64,000 nt of DNA from Calendula officinalis (Eukaryota > Streptophyta > Magnoliopsida > Asterales > Asteraceae): positions 77,496,909-77,560,908 of the forward strand of contig OY970820.1 in the NCBI GenBank assembly GCA_963853835.1. Reading direction: 5' to 3'. This document shows, piece after piece, positions 33,594 through 45,517 of the stretch. Position numbers and translations under genes: made by a program. How positions within the stretch are numbered: the first letter of the stretch is position 1; every line of letters starts with the position of its first letter. The notes below the pieces were generated by a model that did not search any database, was not told where the DNA came from, and saw only the letters and a program-made list of their open reading frames with translations.

Positions 33594-34404
33594 GTCTTGA
33601 TTTTGTAAGTTGTAACATTAGTTGTAGTTTTTCTGGGGCAAAATGTACTTTGAAGAAAATGTTTTCAGGTTCTGTATAATTCTTGTACTTTTGTTGTTAC
33701 GGTAGACACTGTTGTTTAGGATCTTGTTTTGAGGTTGTAGTAGAACCAGATGGTGGCATCTATCTGTGGGTTATTGTATGTCCATGTATTTATTATTTTG
33801 TCAAGGTATTAGCTGATGTTATTTGAGAATATTTCGATTTTCAGATATTGGATAACTTTTTTTTTTTTGGATTTCGGGTTTTCAGATATTTTTGAATACC
33901 TCTAAATAGTGCTAACCATTAAATAACCATGCATTTCATTTTTATTTGACAATCAATTAGATCAAATATGTAGATGTTGGTTTAATGGTTTGTGCTACAT
34001 GTTACTCTAGCCATCAGGGTGGGGATGAGGCAGAAAACACTCAGTTCGTGTTATACACATTTGTTTTTGTTAAAACATGTGTTATATAATAACTAGAGTA
34101 AATTACATAAATTGTCTACGTGGTCTTCTAAATTCTACGCTTTTGTCCTTGTATTTTTAATTTCGTTTTTTTATGTTCCTGGGCTCTTTAATTTCTCATA
34201 TTTTTGTCATTCCGATTAAATTGATTCGTTAACTAACCTCACATGCCAAACATGTCTATGTGTGTCATTTTATCATGGTAATCCTACCCTATATATGAGG
34301 CCTAAATTTGAAGAGGGTTTGACACCATGGTAATTCCAAGCATTCCTATTCGTCCATAATGCCACTTGGAATTCCCTGATTGGTCCACGTCATTTGCACT
34401 AATA
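33594..34404. other. 3' UTR and downstream region of the cornichon gene
   Basis: AT-rich with no further coding frame. A T-run at 33861 and scattered short repeats only. The block TCATTTTATCATGGTAATCC near 34267 recurs near 37945 and 37999. Confidence 0.5.
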
Positions 34405-34515
34405 CAAACGAATCTGGTACGACTTACGGTCTACATTCATATTCATATGCTCCATATACGGCAAACGAATCTGGTACGGCTTACGGTCTACATTCATATG
34501 CTCCATATACGGCTT
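34405..34515. repeat. Short tandem duplication (about 55 bp)
   Basis: AAACGAATCTGGTACG-CTTACGGTCTACATTCATATG-CCATATACGG occurs twice (34406 and 34463), the first copy carrying an extra ATTCAT. It is followed by repeats of ACATACAAGGAAACAAATAA. Confidence 0.8.
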
Positions 34516-34777
34516 CCTACATACAAGGAAACAAATAACTATTTAAAATATCGTACATACAAATAACTATTTAAAAGATCCTACATACAAGGAAACAAAT
34601 AAATATTTAAAAGATCAATCAGCGAAGGAAACAAATAACTATATGTAACATTTATATGTAACATTTCTTCATTTACCGTTTTTTTGTACAAAATCATCAT
34701 CACATCTATCGATTATTATGTCATTTAGAAGTATATAAAGTTTTTGGACATTTTCTACATACTAAAATTTACAGCAT

Positions 34778-34808
34778 ACCCGCCCATCGGGCGGGTTTTG
34801 TAGCTAGT
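34778..34808 (+). mobile_element. Probable Helitron 3' terminus
   Basis: ACCCGCCC-ATC-GGGCGGGT forms a perfect hairpin, followed seven bases later by CTAG and then T. A GC hairpin just before a CTRR end is the classic Helitron 3' signature. No TC 5' end was located, so element length is unknown. Confidence 0.5.
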
Positions 34809-36539
34809 CCTTTATATTATTGTCTACTTTAACAGTAATTGTGGTAATATTATACTAGTATTATGGGAATCGCTCATATATGCATGGTAATCTTATGAAT
34901 GTAATATTATGATGGTAATATATGCATGGTAATCTTATTATTGTAAATTATTATGGTAATACGTCGTTATGTTATAATTTTACAAGCTATTAGATTAAAT
35001 ACGTAGATGTTGCTCCGTGTTAGATGTTACTCGGATCACTCGATTCGCATTATATGTATTTTTTCAACAATTAAAAGATATATTATATAATGCTAGTAGA
35101 TACCCATGCAATGTCGCGGAGGGTATCCTATGCAACTACGTTTTGCGGAGAGTAAAACTTGTTCAGTTACACATTTTTTCTAACAATAGTAGGGTACCCA
35201 CGATATAGGTCAGTCACGAGATGAAAAAGACGGTCGTGACTGGCGTTAGTGAGGTTGGTGGTAGGTATGACTTAATGCAGGTTAAAAATAATTAGTTATT
35301 CAAGTTTTGACATTTAATTGACAGTGATCAAAAAGATATGGTTAATTCTTTTGACATTCAAAGCGCATATATACTCTTAGCGTAAAAATAAATAAAATAA
35401 TTGACAGAGATAATTATTTAGGTTACAATATAATTAGATTTGTGACAACACGGTCATTAAGACATTAACATAATATCCTCTTATAGTTAGTGATTTAGAT
35501 CATGTTTGATGAAGTTAAACCGGTTAAATAACCAAAAGATGAAAAGAAAATTGGATTAATTTGTGCGACAGTGTCTGTTATTATTTAATGTTTTAAGTTT
35601 TTGATGACTTAGATTTCGAAGTGTGTGATAATAATGGTGAATTTTGTGACTGTTTTATTCCCCAAAGAAAAGGAGATGGATTCGAGTAAATACATAACTG
35701 CTAACTAACTTGATGTTCAAAAAACAAGATTGAGAACCACTTTAACCTAAATTTAATTTGTGTTTTTATATTTGGAACTGAATTGATTTAAGACTTTTTA
35801 ATTTATCAATTATGAACAACAAAAACTTGAGAAATCAGCCGATGGATAATAAAAGTAGTAGCGGCCCGCCAAACTTTTTGTTAGCGAGACAATGGATTAA
35901 TATATTCAGAAAGTAATAGGAAACACAAGAAATCGAGTAACCAACTTGGTTTGGTTGCTACCTAAATTTCCAAAAAGTCTTGAGTTTGTATCACAACATT
36001 TTATTTTGAAAGACTAAATTAAATGTCCTAAATTTTTTATATCATAGTAAACATAAAGATAACTATAAAAAATTTACATACGTACTATATGTTTGAGTGA
36101 AAATTTGATTCTTCTTTACTTTGAAATTTCTATTTATTTTAACTTGTAAGGATATGTTGGTCAACATAAAATATAAAATTGGTATAGTAATATCTTTTAA
36201 AATCATCATTTATCTATAGTTGATGGATAGTGTTTTATTTAATTAAAAAAAAAATTAAGTTGGTTTTTTGATGTTGTCAGTTTTCTCTTTAGACCTTTCA
36301 CGTGATTTTATCATTAATTTTTTATGGTGTTTAAAATGTGTTTTTATACAATAATATTTTTTATTTGATTTATTTTATTAAGTAAATTTGAAACAAATTC
36401 AGCATATTTGCACGTCTTCCAAAGGTCAATCAGGATAAAAGTTATCTTAATTACCCTAACGAAATTAATAGCATGTTAGTTTATAAATATGATGTGCAGG
36501 TTTTCAACACGCTACGAAGCGCGGACCCAACTACTCTTG
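34809..36539. other. AT-rich intergenic stretch, nothing recognised
   Basis: No supported gene. A GATACCC...GGGTATC stem next to CTAG near 35098-35130 (minus strand) is faintly Helitron-like but too weak to call. Confidence 0.45.
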
Positions 36540-36867
36540 TACTTCCTCCGTATCAAAAGAAGTGAATCATTTTTCTTTTTGGGGTGTATCAAAATAAGTG
36601 AATCACTTTAATAATTTACCTTATTTGGTTAGTTTAAATATTTAAAATTACCCCTTTAACCTTACTTATACCTTTTTAAAGAACATTAAAGGTGTGGGGC
36701 CCCATTCATTTTTGTCATCTTCCTATAAAAACAACAAAATAGTAAAAAATGTGGGTCCACATCCAATCTAATTACCCAATTTAATTTCACTAATATCTTA
36801 TTACCTTATTTCGCATCAAAAAACATGAATTTCAAATTGATTCACTTAATTTGATACGGAGGAAGTA
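36540..36867. mobile_element. Stowaway-like MITE (328 bp)
   Basis: Inverted ends TACTTCCTCCGTATCAAAA and its complement (TTTGATACGGAGGAAGTA), with internal inverted GTGAATCA motifs and TA borders. Same family as 37224-37540. Confidence 0.85.
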
Positions 36868-37223
36868 TTAAATTTATATTAAGTCCACTAAATTGCATTT
36901 ATATTAACTCCAATAAATTGTGAATATATACCCGATGAGCATACGATATCGAACGTTTAATAAACTAAAATTTCCTTAGTTAGAGTAAAATGATATATAT
37001 GAATCATTATTGCTTTTGTGTTATACTGATTTTACCCTTACCATAATTAAAAATGAAGGTTTTTGATGAGTTAAATGGAGAAATATAAGACATTTAACAT
37101 TACTATAATGCATATTAGAAAATCTCATATAAGAAAAGTATAATAATGTGTAAGGAAATAATAATAATAATTTAATTAATCTAAATCTTAAAATTAAGTT
37201 TTTAAGAAAAATATTTAATGCTA
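36868..37223. other. AT-rich spacer between two MITEs
   Basis: No feature supported. Confidence 0.45.
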
Positions 37224-37540
37224 TACTTCCCCCGTATCAAAATAAGTGACACACTTTCTATTTTGGGGTGTATCAATATAAGTGACACACTTTAAAAACT
37301 TTCCTTATTTGGTAAAAATAGTGGGACTCATACCCACTAACTATCCACTTTAATAAAGTGAAATTACCCTTATACCCTTACTTTTACTTTTAAAACTCAT
37401 TAATATCACTTTATTCAAGAAAAGTGAGACTCATTCTCTACTAACTATGTACTTTAATCTATTTTAACATCTACTTTAATCTTTTACCTTAAAACACTTG
37501 TAAACCAATTTGTGTCACTTATTTTGATACGGAGGAAATA
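37224..37540. mobile_element. Stowaway-like MITE (317 bp)
   Basis: Inverted ends CTTCCCCCGTATCAAAATAA / TTATTTTGATACGGAGGAAA with inner GTGACACA inverted copies. A diverged sibling of 36540-36867. Confidence 0.85.
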
Positions 37541-38027
37541 TATGTAGTTAAGATATATGTACATATACTAGAAGTGTATTTGCGCAATTCGTCGGCTAGT
37601 ACCATGTAACTATATTCTTTGGCGACCAATTAGTGGTGATATTGGCGATAGTGACGATGAATAGTAGTGGTCGTGGATGGTGGTAGTGGTGGCCGCGGTT
37701 GGTGGGTGATGTTAATTTCAATCTTTTAAAGTTGAAGTGATTAATAAAAATAATTATAGTCAAGTAATGAACATATTATATAGTAGTTTGATTGGTTAAG
37801 GCATTGCGTTAATAATACATTTGTCAGAAGTTCAAGTTTTGCATAATATATATTCTATATAAAACACAAATATGTCCCGAATTAGAAAGCGTGTTGGTTG
37901 AAAAATTAAGATTTCAAAAACTCCTGCATTATGTATAGTAAAGATGGTCATTTTATCATGGCAATCCTAAGATTTCGAAAAGACCTAAATGCATATGGTC
38001 ATTTTATCATGGTAATCCTTGATAATA
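37541..38027. other. Intergenic spacer with short repeats
   Basis: Includes a GGT-rich patch at 37630-37705 and two copies of GGTCATTTTATCATGG about 55 bp apart (37944, 37998). No gene. Confidence 0.45.
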
Positions 38028-38208
38028 GAGGAATGGTATTTGTGCGTATAGTTTGTGTCTACTTATGTGCTTACCCATTTGATGATGACAAGTATCAAAA
38101 TTAAGGGATGATATAAGAAACTAGAATTAGTGGATTACACATATCAAACTTAGAAGTGGATAGACACATAAGTAGACACAAATGATAGGCATAAATATCA
38201 TTATTTCT
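38028..38208. mobile_element. Small MITE with inverted repeats of about 42 bp
   Basis: The left arm (GGAATGGTATTTGTGC...TTTGTGTCTACTTATGTG, from 38029) and right arm (CACATAAGTAGACACAAATG...GGCATAAATATCATT) are inverted copies enclosing about 80 bp. No coding. Target duplication not resolved. Confidence 0.7.
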
Positions 38209-38420
38209 CTTTGTAATATTATCTACTCCAATCACAATTATGATAATCTATTATGAGAGTAAGGAGTGTATGGCTATCATATAATTAAGTATTTAAGTAT
38301 AGGTGTGAAATCAATCAAAATTTGATACACTAGCATTGAATATATATTCATTAAGTAGAATAAAATATTAATTAGGAAAAGATAGCATATTAAATCAATC
38401 ATTAGACTTTATTAGGGGAG

Positions 38421-38605
38421 TTTTTTTTTTGAACGACAATTTAGTAATTTAATGGTTCGATATATGCAGTGACATCAAAGCAGACAGTATGCATTCCTCG
38501 AACATATCTCATTTTTTTGGGGGAATAAACCCCACCATATTTTTCTCTCCTAAAGAATGCCCCAAACAAGTATTGAACCCAAAACCTTTTGAAGGCAAAT
38601 CCCCC
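38421..38605 (-). mobile_element. Degenerate tRNA-type SINE
   Basis: The plus strand starts with a run of ten T (the minus-strand poly-A tail), then GAACGAC...TTAGTAA and GGTTCGA, CAGTGACATC, CCTCGAAC and GGGAATAAACCCCAC in the same order as the intact SINE at 51979-52173. The head, with promoter boxes, is eroded. Confidence 0.65.
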
Positions 38606-39190
38606 ACATGTGATTCACTAAAAAAAAGGAGTTCTAAAAGTAGGAGAGCATACGAACTACGAATCACATGTGTTTCAAAAGGCGAAACACATGTTATTAA
38701 CTAAACAACAGGGGTTCCAAAAATATAGACGAACATATTACTTCGAATCACATGTGTTTCAAGTCACGAAACACATGTGATTCACTAAAAACAAGAGTTT
38801 CTAAAAACATAGGAGAATATGAACAACGAATCACATGTGTTTCAAAGGTGAAATACATGTGATTCACTAAAAACAGAGGTTCCAAAATATAGACGAGCAT
38901 ATTATTTCAAAGCACATGCGTTTCAAGTCACGAAACACATGTAATTCACTATAAATTGAATACAAAACCACCACCGCCGGACACACCACCGACCACCGCC
39001 GGCCGCCACCTCCGGCCGCCGATCGCCGCCGTCTGCCGCCGGCGGTGGTGGTGGGGTATTGATGTATTGCTAGTGGTGGTGGTTTAAATCTTGATCTTGA
39101 CCTTTGAGTTTTCTTTTATCCAAGGGCTAATAATTATCCCCTGTGACTTGATAAAATCCTTGGACTACCTTGAACAAACCACATACATGG
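38606..39190. repeat. CACATGTG palindrome array with GC-rich flank (locus 2)
   Basis: At 38606-38950 units of about 65 bp carry GAATCACATGTGTTTC and GAAACACATGTGATTC palindromes (five perfect CACATGTG, several with one change), separated by GGTTCCAAAAATATAGACGA-type spacers. A GC-rich CCGCCGGCC/GGCGGTGGTGG block follows (38966-39054) and then an end segment with CTTGATCTTGACC, GACTTGATAAAATCCTTGG and CCTTGAAC. These pieces echo locus 1 and the arms of the foldback MITE at 16598-17405, so all three appear to be one element family. Confidence 0.6.
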
Positions 39191-39211
39191 TAATATTATT
39201 ATTATATTATT

Positions 39212-39452
39212 GTTATTTTTTGAAACGACAAATGAAACAACGGAAGCCTACTCGCAATATTTCAGTGAGCAACCCGGGTTCGAGTTTCTTTACAGGGCAA
39301 ACCCAGCCCCCATATATAGGGATCTTCAGGGAAAAATCCCCCATAATTGGCACCACAAGAGGTGTTTAATTACAGGATTCGAACTCCATATCTCACGCCT
39401 AATATGAGAGTAAAACTCATGCATCAATACAGCTGAGCTACACATCATCTGC
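39212..39452 (-). mobile_element. tRNA-derived SINE with perfect 17 bp target duplication
   Basis: Flanked by ATTATTATTATATTATT at 39195-39211 and 39453-39469. On the minus strand it starts near a pol III A-box-like TAGCTCAGCTG (39430-39440), then a B-box AGTTCGAATCC (39375-39385), and ends in an A-rich tail before the duplication. It sits about 170 bp upstream of the peptide gene's start codon. Confidence 0.85.
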
Positions 39453-39524
39453 ATTATTATTATATTATTATGGTAATATATATGTTGTAATATTATTTGT
39501 AATTAATGCTACCCAAAATAAGCA

Positions 39525-39531
39525 TATAAAT
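39525..39531 (+). promoter_or_regulatory. TATA box of the cysteine-rich peptide gene
   Basis: TATAAAT 94 bp before the chosen ATG, so transcription would begin near 39555. This excludes the upstream in-frame ATG at 39532 as a start. Confidence 0.55.
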
Positions 39532-39618
39532 ATGAGGTCTGTCTCCACTATTATTTATCATATACACTTCGTTTGTTTTTATATTTACAGATATCTGAAA
39601 CCAACAGTACCTGATACA

Positions 39619-40027
39619 ATGGTTAAGCTCGTTGAATCACAAAGGCTAATTTTCACTGTCACCTTCCTCCTTTTACTCGTGTGTCATGAGTGTAGGTTTC
39701 TATCATTCTATTATTTATTTATTATTACTCCTTTCCCAACGACATATTGGTCGTCGCTATATGTATCGTCTGGACAAGGGTAATTTCTAGTAGTGGTGTC
39801 CGTCGCTAATTTGTGATGTTTTTATTTGTATTTTAGGCAGCAGAAATGGAGTTAGCGACATCAAAACAGCGGAGCCGAATGATTGCGTTCCACGTTGTTA
39901 TGAACAGAGTGTTGGTGGAAAGACCCAATATTGTTGCTGCAATCTGAAAAGTACATGCAGCAATGCTCGTGCAATATGTGATATCAAATGTCTGCGCTTT
40001 TGGAAATGTCCTGGCTGTTCTAAATAA
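39619..40027 (+). CDS. Small secreted cysteine-rich peptide (two exons, 87 aa)
   Basis: Join 39619-39691 and 39837-40027. The donor CATGAGT|GTAGGT and acceptor TTTTAG|GCAGCAG join in phase to give a Cys codon, and the frame then runs to TAA at 40027. Residues 1 to about 25 are a signal peptide (LIFTVTFLLLLVCHE). The predicted secreted part is basic with ten cysteines at 41, 45, 57-59, 65, 72, 76, 82 and 85: C-x3-C-x11-CCC-x5-C-x6-C-x3-C-x5-C-x2-C. A signal-peptide exon followed by a cysteine exon is typical of plant defensin-like and signalling peptides, but this spacing, with CCC, fits no family I can name. Function is unknown. An AATAAA-like ATAATAAAG lies about 25 bp after the stop. Neither exon is conspicuous as an ORF alone. 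Confidence 0.75.
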
Positions 40028-40929
40028 ATGAAATTTCTTATGTTGCGGTAGTTATATAATAAAGTTAAAAAATTGCCTTTACTCAGTTTTTCCTATTGTC
40101 TTTTATAATTATAAGTTTTATAAACTACTTTGGTAATTTAGTTGATGTTTATTGGCAACAAGGTAAAAAGCCAAGACCAATTAATTTATTTTATTTTTCA
40201 ATTTATTCTCTTTCTTGATTTTCTTGTTCTTAACAAATTCAAGCATAAAAGTTCTTCATGTTTGACTATCATTGACATCTACTAAGCATCACCATTCATC
40301 AACTTCCAAACACCATCATTGAAGTTGAGATCTAAATCGTAAACACCAACATGCCACGCATATATAAAACCTAAATCAAAATAAAATATTGATGTAGACT
40401 CAAAAACAAGAACATGGATCGATCAATTGATTCTTATAAATATCCATGATAATTTAATTCGAAAATCACATTGATTCATAAAATACCGTGGAATTAGTGT
40501 CCAAAACCTGTTCAACACAAGAACATGAATTTTAGTAGAAAAACTCAATTTTTATAAAATTTAGAATTAAGTCTTCCAAAGTCTCTAAGAAACAACAAGT
40601 TAGCCTTAGATTTTCGAACGGTCTAAAAATTAAAATACAGACGGGTCAAAAATTGGGCTTCAAAGATTAACAAAAAACTAAAAATGCAAATAACTCCCCA
40701 AAAACAACGTTTTAGGCCCCCAAACATCTGGTAAACCGCCATAGCACGTAGTCCTCGTCGCTAGCTAATTATTGACTCGTCGAATGACTAAAACAGAGAC
40801 TGGGAGAAAAATTATGCTCATTTCAATACATCGTTTTTATTCACTTTATCTTAATCTTCGAAGAACAAAAGGATATCTCTCCACATTCGGGGCTCAATCA
40901 AATACATACTCACACACAAAGGGCATACA
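40028..40929. other. 3' region of the peptide gene and spacer, nothing further recognised
   Basis: AT-rich; no gene or terminal repeat before the LTR at 40930. Confidence 0.5.
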
Positions 40930-43919
40930 TGTAACATCCTGAGACCCGACCTAGAATTTTTAATTACTTTCAGTAAGGAATTTAATTGTTTATTGTTTTA
41001 TATAATTTATTTGATTTAATTATATTTAATTGTATTCTAACCATGAGGTTAAAATTTGTAAAACTGAGATATTTAAATATTAAAATGATTTTTATATATT
41101 TGGGTTCACTTTTGAACCGGGGTTTCAAAAATATCTTCGTTGTTAAAATTGGAGTTAGTTAGGTTTAAATAAATTATCTGCGAAATGGATAGTCAGTGTA
41201 ATATCTGTTAATTAAATGAAATTGATTTGTGAGTGGAGTAATGCACGTGTTGGGGTAGAGGTGAATTAGAAACACCTGTGATCCTTTCCTTCTTCTTTTT
41301 GCTCGTTCCATAACACACATACACATTCACACAACAAAAACTTGCATGCTCTTGGTTTCTTCTTAAAATCAGTCCAAGGTCTATTAATCTCCATCCCTAA
41401 ATTCCGAAATTGAAGCTAGCTTAAGGTAAGAAATCCTCTATCTATTCTAGGGTTCATAGTGTTGTTAAAAGATGAAATGGGTTTTTGAGTTTTTGATGAT
41501 TTCTTGTTGAAAGTTAAAATTGATGGTTTATTTCATGTTTATACTTGACCGTTTAACTATAGTATGCTGAATTGTTGGTTAAAAGAGCTTGAATTGATTA
41601 TGTTTGAGAGTAATCACCATTAATGGAGACTTGGAGGAAGAAGATGAGTTTTCACTCAAATTCTTGAAAGAGAAGGTTTATGTTTAAATCTTGTTAAATT
41701 AGGTTTAACTAACATGTTAGAAGTGATAATTGTTGTATAGGTTTGATTGTAACATGAATTGGTTGTTTTTGAAAGATTAAAAGTAGTGTTTGGGTGAATT
41801 TGGTAAAAATCCCGTAAGCACAAAAATATGGCAGATTTTGACCATTTTGTAAAAATCATATAAAATCAACCGTAACTCCGTTTTGGGCGTGCGACCAGTC
41901 GATTCGAAGGTCTATGAGTCTACTTTAATAATATAATATTTTCCTGGACTGATATGGTTATAAAAATGAGCAGATTTTTGAGTTAGTAACAGGTGGTCGA
42001 ATGCATCTTTTTCGGGTTAAACTTGTATTGATTATTTTGGGTGTTTCAAAGTATAACTAATTAACATGAAGTTGGTTATTATATGGTAATTGTATACTTG
42101 ATGTAATGTTAATTAAGGGTTTGTAAACATTGGAAGTTAATAAAACGTTTTTTTTTACCCGTATGGGCCTTACATGATGAAACTTGGCTAAATGCATATT
42201 TTAGCATTTGACATACACTTTAAATGTTTAGTTGGAAGTAAAATGGCATTAGTATGTTTATGAAAGTGTTAAGTGATGAATTGATCTTTACATGGTAGTG
42301 TTGGATGTTTTTAGGTAAAAGACATAAAACTAGTCAAATTGGTAATATGTGACTTTAACTTGGAAATTGTTAGACAATATCATGGCTCAATTAGTTGATC
42401 ATATAAGAGGTTTTATAAAGTATATTAACGTGTCTTAAATGATAGTTTGTGGTTTTGAACCGTTTTCTAGAATAGCTAGCTAAATTCTTGAATTGTTGAC
42501 TTTGGTCAAACCTGAAAGTTGACTTTAGCCTTGGATGACTTGTTAACTTGAAACTATCAATTTCATGTCATAAATGTGTTACTTGATTAATTGGAAGTAT
42601 GATTGTGTTAGTTTCGGGTCTTGACCCGTTTGGTTGTCAAATTGTGCAATTTGACCTAAATAAGGTCAAAGTTGGTTAAACTTGCAAGTGGATGCAAGTA
42701 ACATGTTAGTTATGTGATTTTGATGTTAAGTAGTAGTATAGCTTATTGGAAGGTGTTGTTTATATTACCGATTCATTGTTTTCATTTTGACCCGTTCGGG
42801 CCGAATATGTGTTACTTGGATTGAAATGCATAATGAATTAACTAGATGGAATTCTAGACTTTGGTAATTATTATATGTGGAAATGCAAGTAATTAGTTGT
42901 AAGTTGTGGTATAAAGAGGAAATCTTGAATTTATATTACTTGTTGCAAAATTGGTGATTTCGGGTGACTAATTCGGTGTTCGTTTTGTACAGGAAAAGAG
43001 AAGGAGCCTCAGTAATATACGTTTACTGAGCTCGACACTAAAAGGAAGCTAAGGTGAGTGGATTTAACCTTCCTTCTTGTGTAATTTGCAAAAATTATGA
43101 AATGGTAGAGTTACATGAAAAATTGCAGGATTTTGGCTGATCTGGGGAGATAGCTGCTATCTTTAAGTTAGCGGCGCTATCTTGGCTGGTTTGCAAACAG
43201 AAACTCGAAATAGCGGATGCTATCTCAAAATAGCGGCGCTATCTTAGATAGCGGCGCTATTTTGGCTGATTTTTGGGAAAATGCATTTTTTTGACATTTT
43301 TTGATTTTCAGTTGTGCCATTAATTGTGGGATTGTTAATGGTAGTATGTGCACATGTTTTTTTTTAGAGGTTAGCTATGGTGGTTTTCGGCTACGCTTCG
43401 TTACTCTTGGTGGGGGCGATCAGACTCCTTCGTATTCGTTATGTAAGGAGGGATCACCGTGCCTCTAGTAAAGAAGCCATCGGTTGACTGTTGTTGGCCG
43501 ACAACAGTTGAAGGTCCTCGCCCGACCGCCGATCCTCTTATAACGTCCAATTGCTTGTGGAAGTTTGGACGGGTTTTCCCTATTGATTTCTCTTGATTTT
43601 CTAATTTGTTGTGGTTATGCAAATTGACGTTTATTTCTATTCACTTAGCTTTGTGCTAATCCCTCATTTGTTGACACTTTTCAGGTTGTGGATTTAGCTT
43701 GACTAGAGTCGGGTTTTGGAAGTCTGACCGTACTCTGATTTTGTAAACCGGGTCGAGCCTGTTTTTAGTAACACCTTTAAATGTTTTATATATTTTGGTT
43801 AATATGTAAATGGCTTTCATGATATGTAATAATTAAGATTTATAGTTTTCTTAAATCGCTTCCGTATGCTTATATAAAAAAAAAAAAAAAAAAAATGGCT
43901 CCAAGATTGTGGTGTTACA
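40930..43919 (+). repeat. 5' LTR of the TR-GAG element
   Basis: A 2,990 bp LTR nearly identical to 46988-49973. It contains GC near-palindromes of the type ATAGCGGCGCTAT clustered at 43145-43265 and an A-run at about 43876-43895 whose length differs from the partner. Short open frames inside (for example 41656-41859, 43401-43622) recur in the other LTR and are not genes. Confidence 0.93.
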
Positions 43920-43922
43920 ATT

Positions 43923-43935
43923 TGGTATCAGAGCC
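43923..43935 (+). other. Primer-binding site of the TR-GAG element
   Basis: TGGTATCAGAGCC begins three bases after the LTR, complementary to initiator-Met tRNA. Confidence 0.88.
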
Positions 43936-44119
43936 TTGGTTTGGCAATGGTTGCACATTTAGGTGTATCATTCCCAAATCTTGGCTCGAGTTGGTCAAAC
44001 TTCCTTAATTTTGGAGTGGATTAGTAGAGTGAATATGAATTGTGGTTTAGTAGTAGTTAGTATAATAGGTACTAACGGATTAAACTAAGAGTTTGTGAGA
44101 TATTGTGTTTGTCACAGGT

Positions 44120-45517
44120 ATGGCTGATAACGATCCCAACCCGTTGGTAATTCCATCGAACCCCGAACCGGAAATCATTGGTACATCTAGAAATGCAAAT
44201 ACAGATAGAGAAGATTATATTATAAGAATGGAAAGTCGATTGGAACACCTCCAAAATCTTGTTGATAGCATGAACCAAAATCAGAATAACCAACCACCAA
44301 ACATCCCTCCCATGTTCACCCCAACAATGCCTTTTACTACCATGCAATTACCTACAACTCCAGCCTTTACAATGACGGTTCCCTTAATGTCCACCACATC
44401 CGAATCCCATCCTGTAATGACCCAACCATAATACTATTATGTTAACCCAAGCCAAGGTATACCTCAATATCAATTCCCGAACCAACCTTATCCATTCAGT
44501 ATGAAACCGACTTGCACCTTCAAACAATTTTTAGACTGTAAACCCCCTGAATTCATTGGAAGTAGAAACCCCAATGTCACAATGAATTGGTTGAGGGAAA
44601 TGGAGAGAACCTTAGATGCTTGCGGTTGTGATGATAAAGATCGGGTGATGTATGCTACTCGGAAATTAGTAGGTGCTGCTATGAATTGGTGGGATGGCTT
44701 GATTGAACATTTACCCAAAGAAGTTAAAAACAGTATAACATGGGATCAATTTAGAGAACAAGTGTGTAAGCGTTATTGCAACTCATTCGAGATGGATAGG
44801 ATTCGGTCGGAATTTATAAATTTGCGGATGACCGAGAAGATGACGGTTGATGATTTGATCGAACAATTTAATGAGAAATTAAGATTTGTACAACAGTGGG
44901 TGCCTGATGAGTCATCAAAAATAAAGCATTTTATTGGTGCTTTGCGACCCGAGTACCGAACTACAGCGAGGCTCGCAACCACTTTGTCACAGGCCTTCGA
45001 TTTGGCCAAAACTGTAGAAGGTGATTTGAGTACTCGAGATTGGGTGATCAGGGATAGGTTAGAGTATCAAAAGTTTAAGTCTGCACAATCGGATTCCAAA
45101 CAAAATAAGAAAGGGCAGGGAAATCAAAAGCATGAAAACTCGAATCATATACAATCGACAGGTAGTTCGGGTCAGAAGGCACAATGGTGTGCTAGGTGCA
45201 GATCTTCTCACACGGGTGGTTGTACAACTCAGACTATGAGATGTGTCAAGTGTGGTCAGTTCGGGCACGAGTGGAATGATTGTAGGTTCCCGCGAAGTGT
45301 ATGTTGGAATTGTCAGAAAGAAGGTCACAGGGCCGATGATTGTCTTTCAGAAAGGAAATGGGGTTCAGGGTCGGGGTCGGGGTCGACGAGTGGGTCGTTA
45401 TCTTCAACAGGCCAGAAGAGAAAGAATCACCCTCCACCCGAGGGTAGGTCATTTCAGATGATCGTGGGAGATACTACCTCCATTGATGATGATGATATCA
45501 CAGGTATGTTTCGATAA
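44120..45517 (+). pseudogene. Gag of the TR-GAG element (one in-frame stop)
   Basis: Frame from ATG 44120 (MADNDPN) to 45517, interrupted by a single TAA at 44429-44431; the same frame continues on both sides. The N-terminus is Pro/Asn/Thr-rich with a short coiled-coil (MESRLEHLQNLVDSM). The retrotransposon gag domain follows (GAAMNWWDGLIEHL ... ITWDQFREQVCKRY ... LIEQFNEKLRFV). The C-terminus has two CCHC zinc knuckles, CVKCGQFGHEWNDC and CWNCQKEGHRADDC, and a Gly/Ser run. It is homologous to chromovirus Gag and would package RNA. Either the copy is newly inactivated or translation starts downstream of the stop (ATG 44501). No pol follows. Confidence 0.85.

Noticed and set aside
39532..39783. 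Upstream in-frame ATG and unspliced reading of the peptide gene
   Set aside because: The ATG at 39532 overlaps the TATA box region, and the unspliced frame loses all mature cysteines. The spliced model gives a signal peptide and a cysteine-rich domain.
41656..41859. Minus-strand 67-codon frame present twice (also at 47714-47917)
   Set aside because: It is inside both LTRs of the TR-GAG element. Duplication reflects the LTRs, not a conserved gene.
43866..43896. Long A-run near the LTR end as a processed-pseudogene poly-A tail
   Set aside because: It occurs in both LTRs just before their common end and is part of the LTR.
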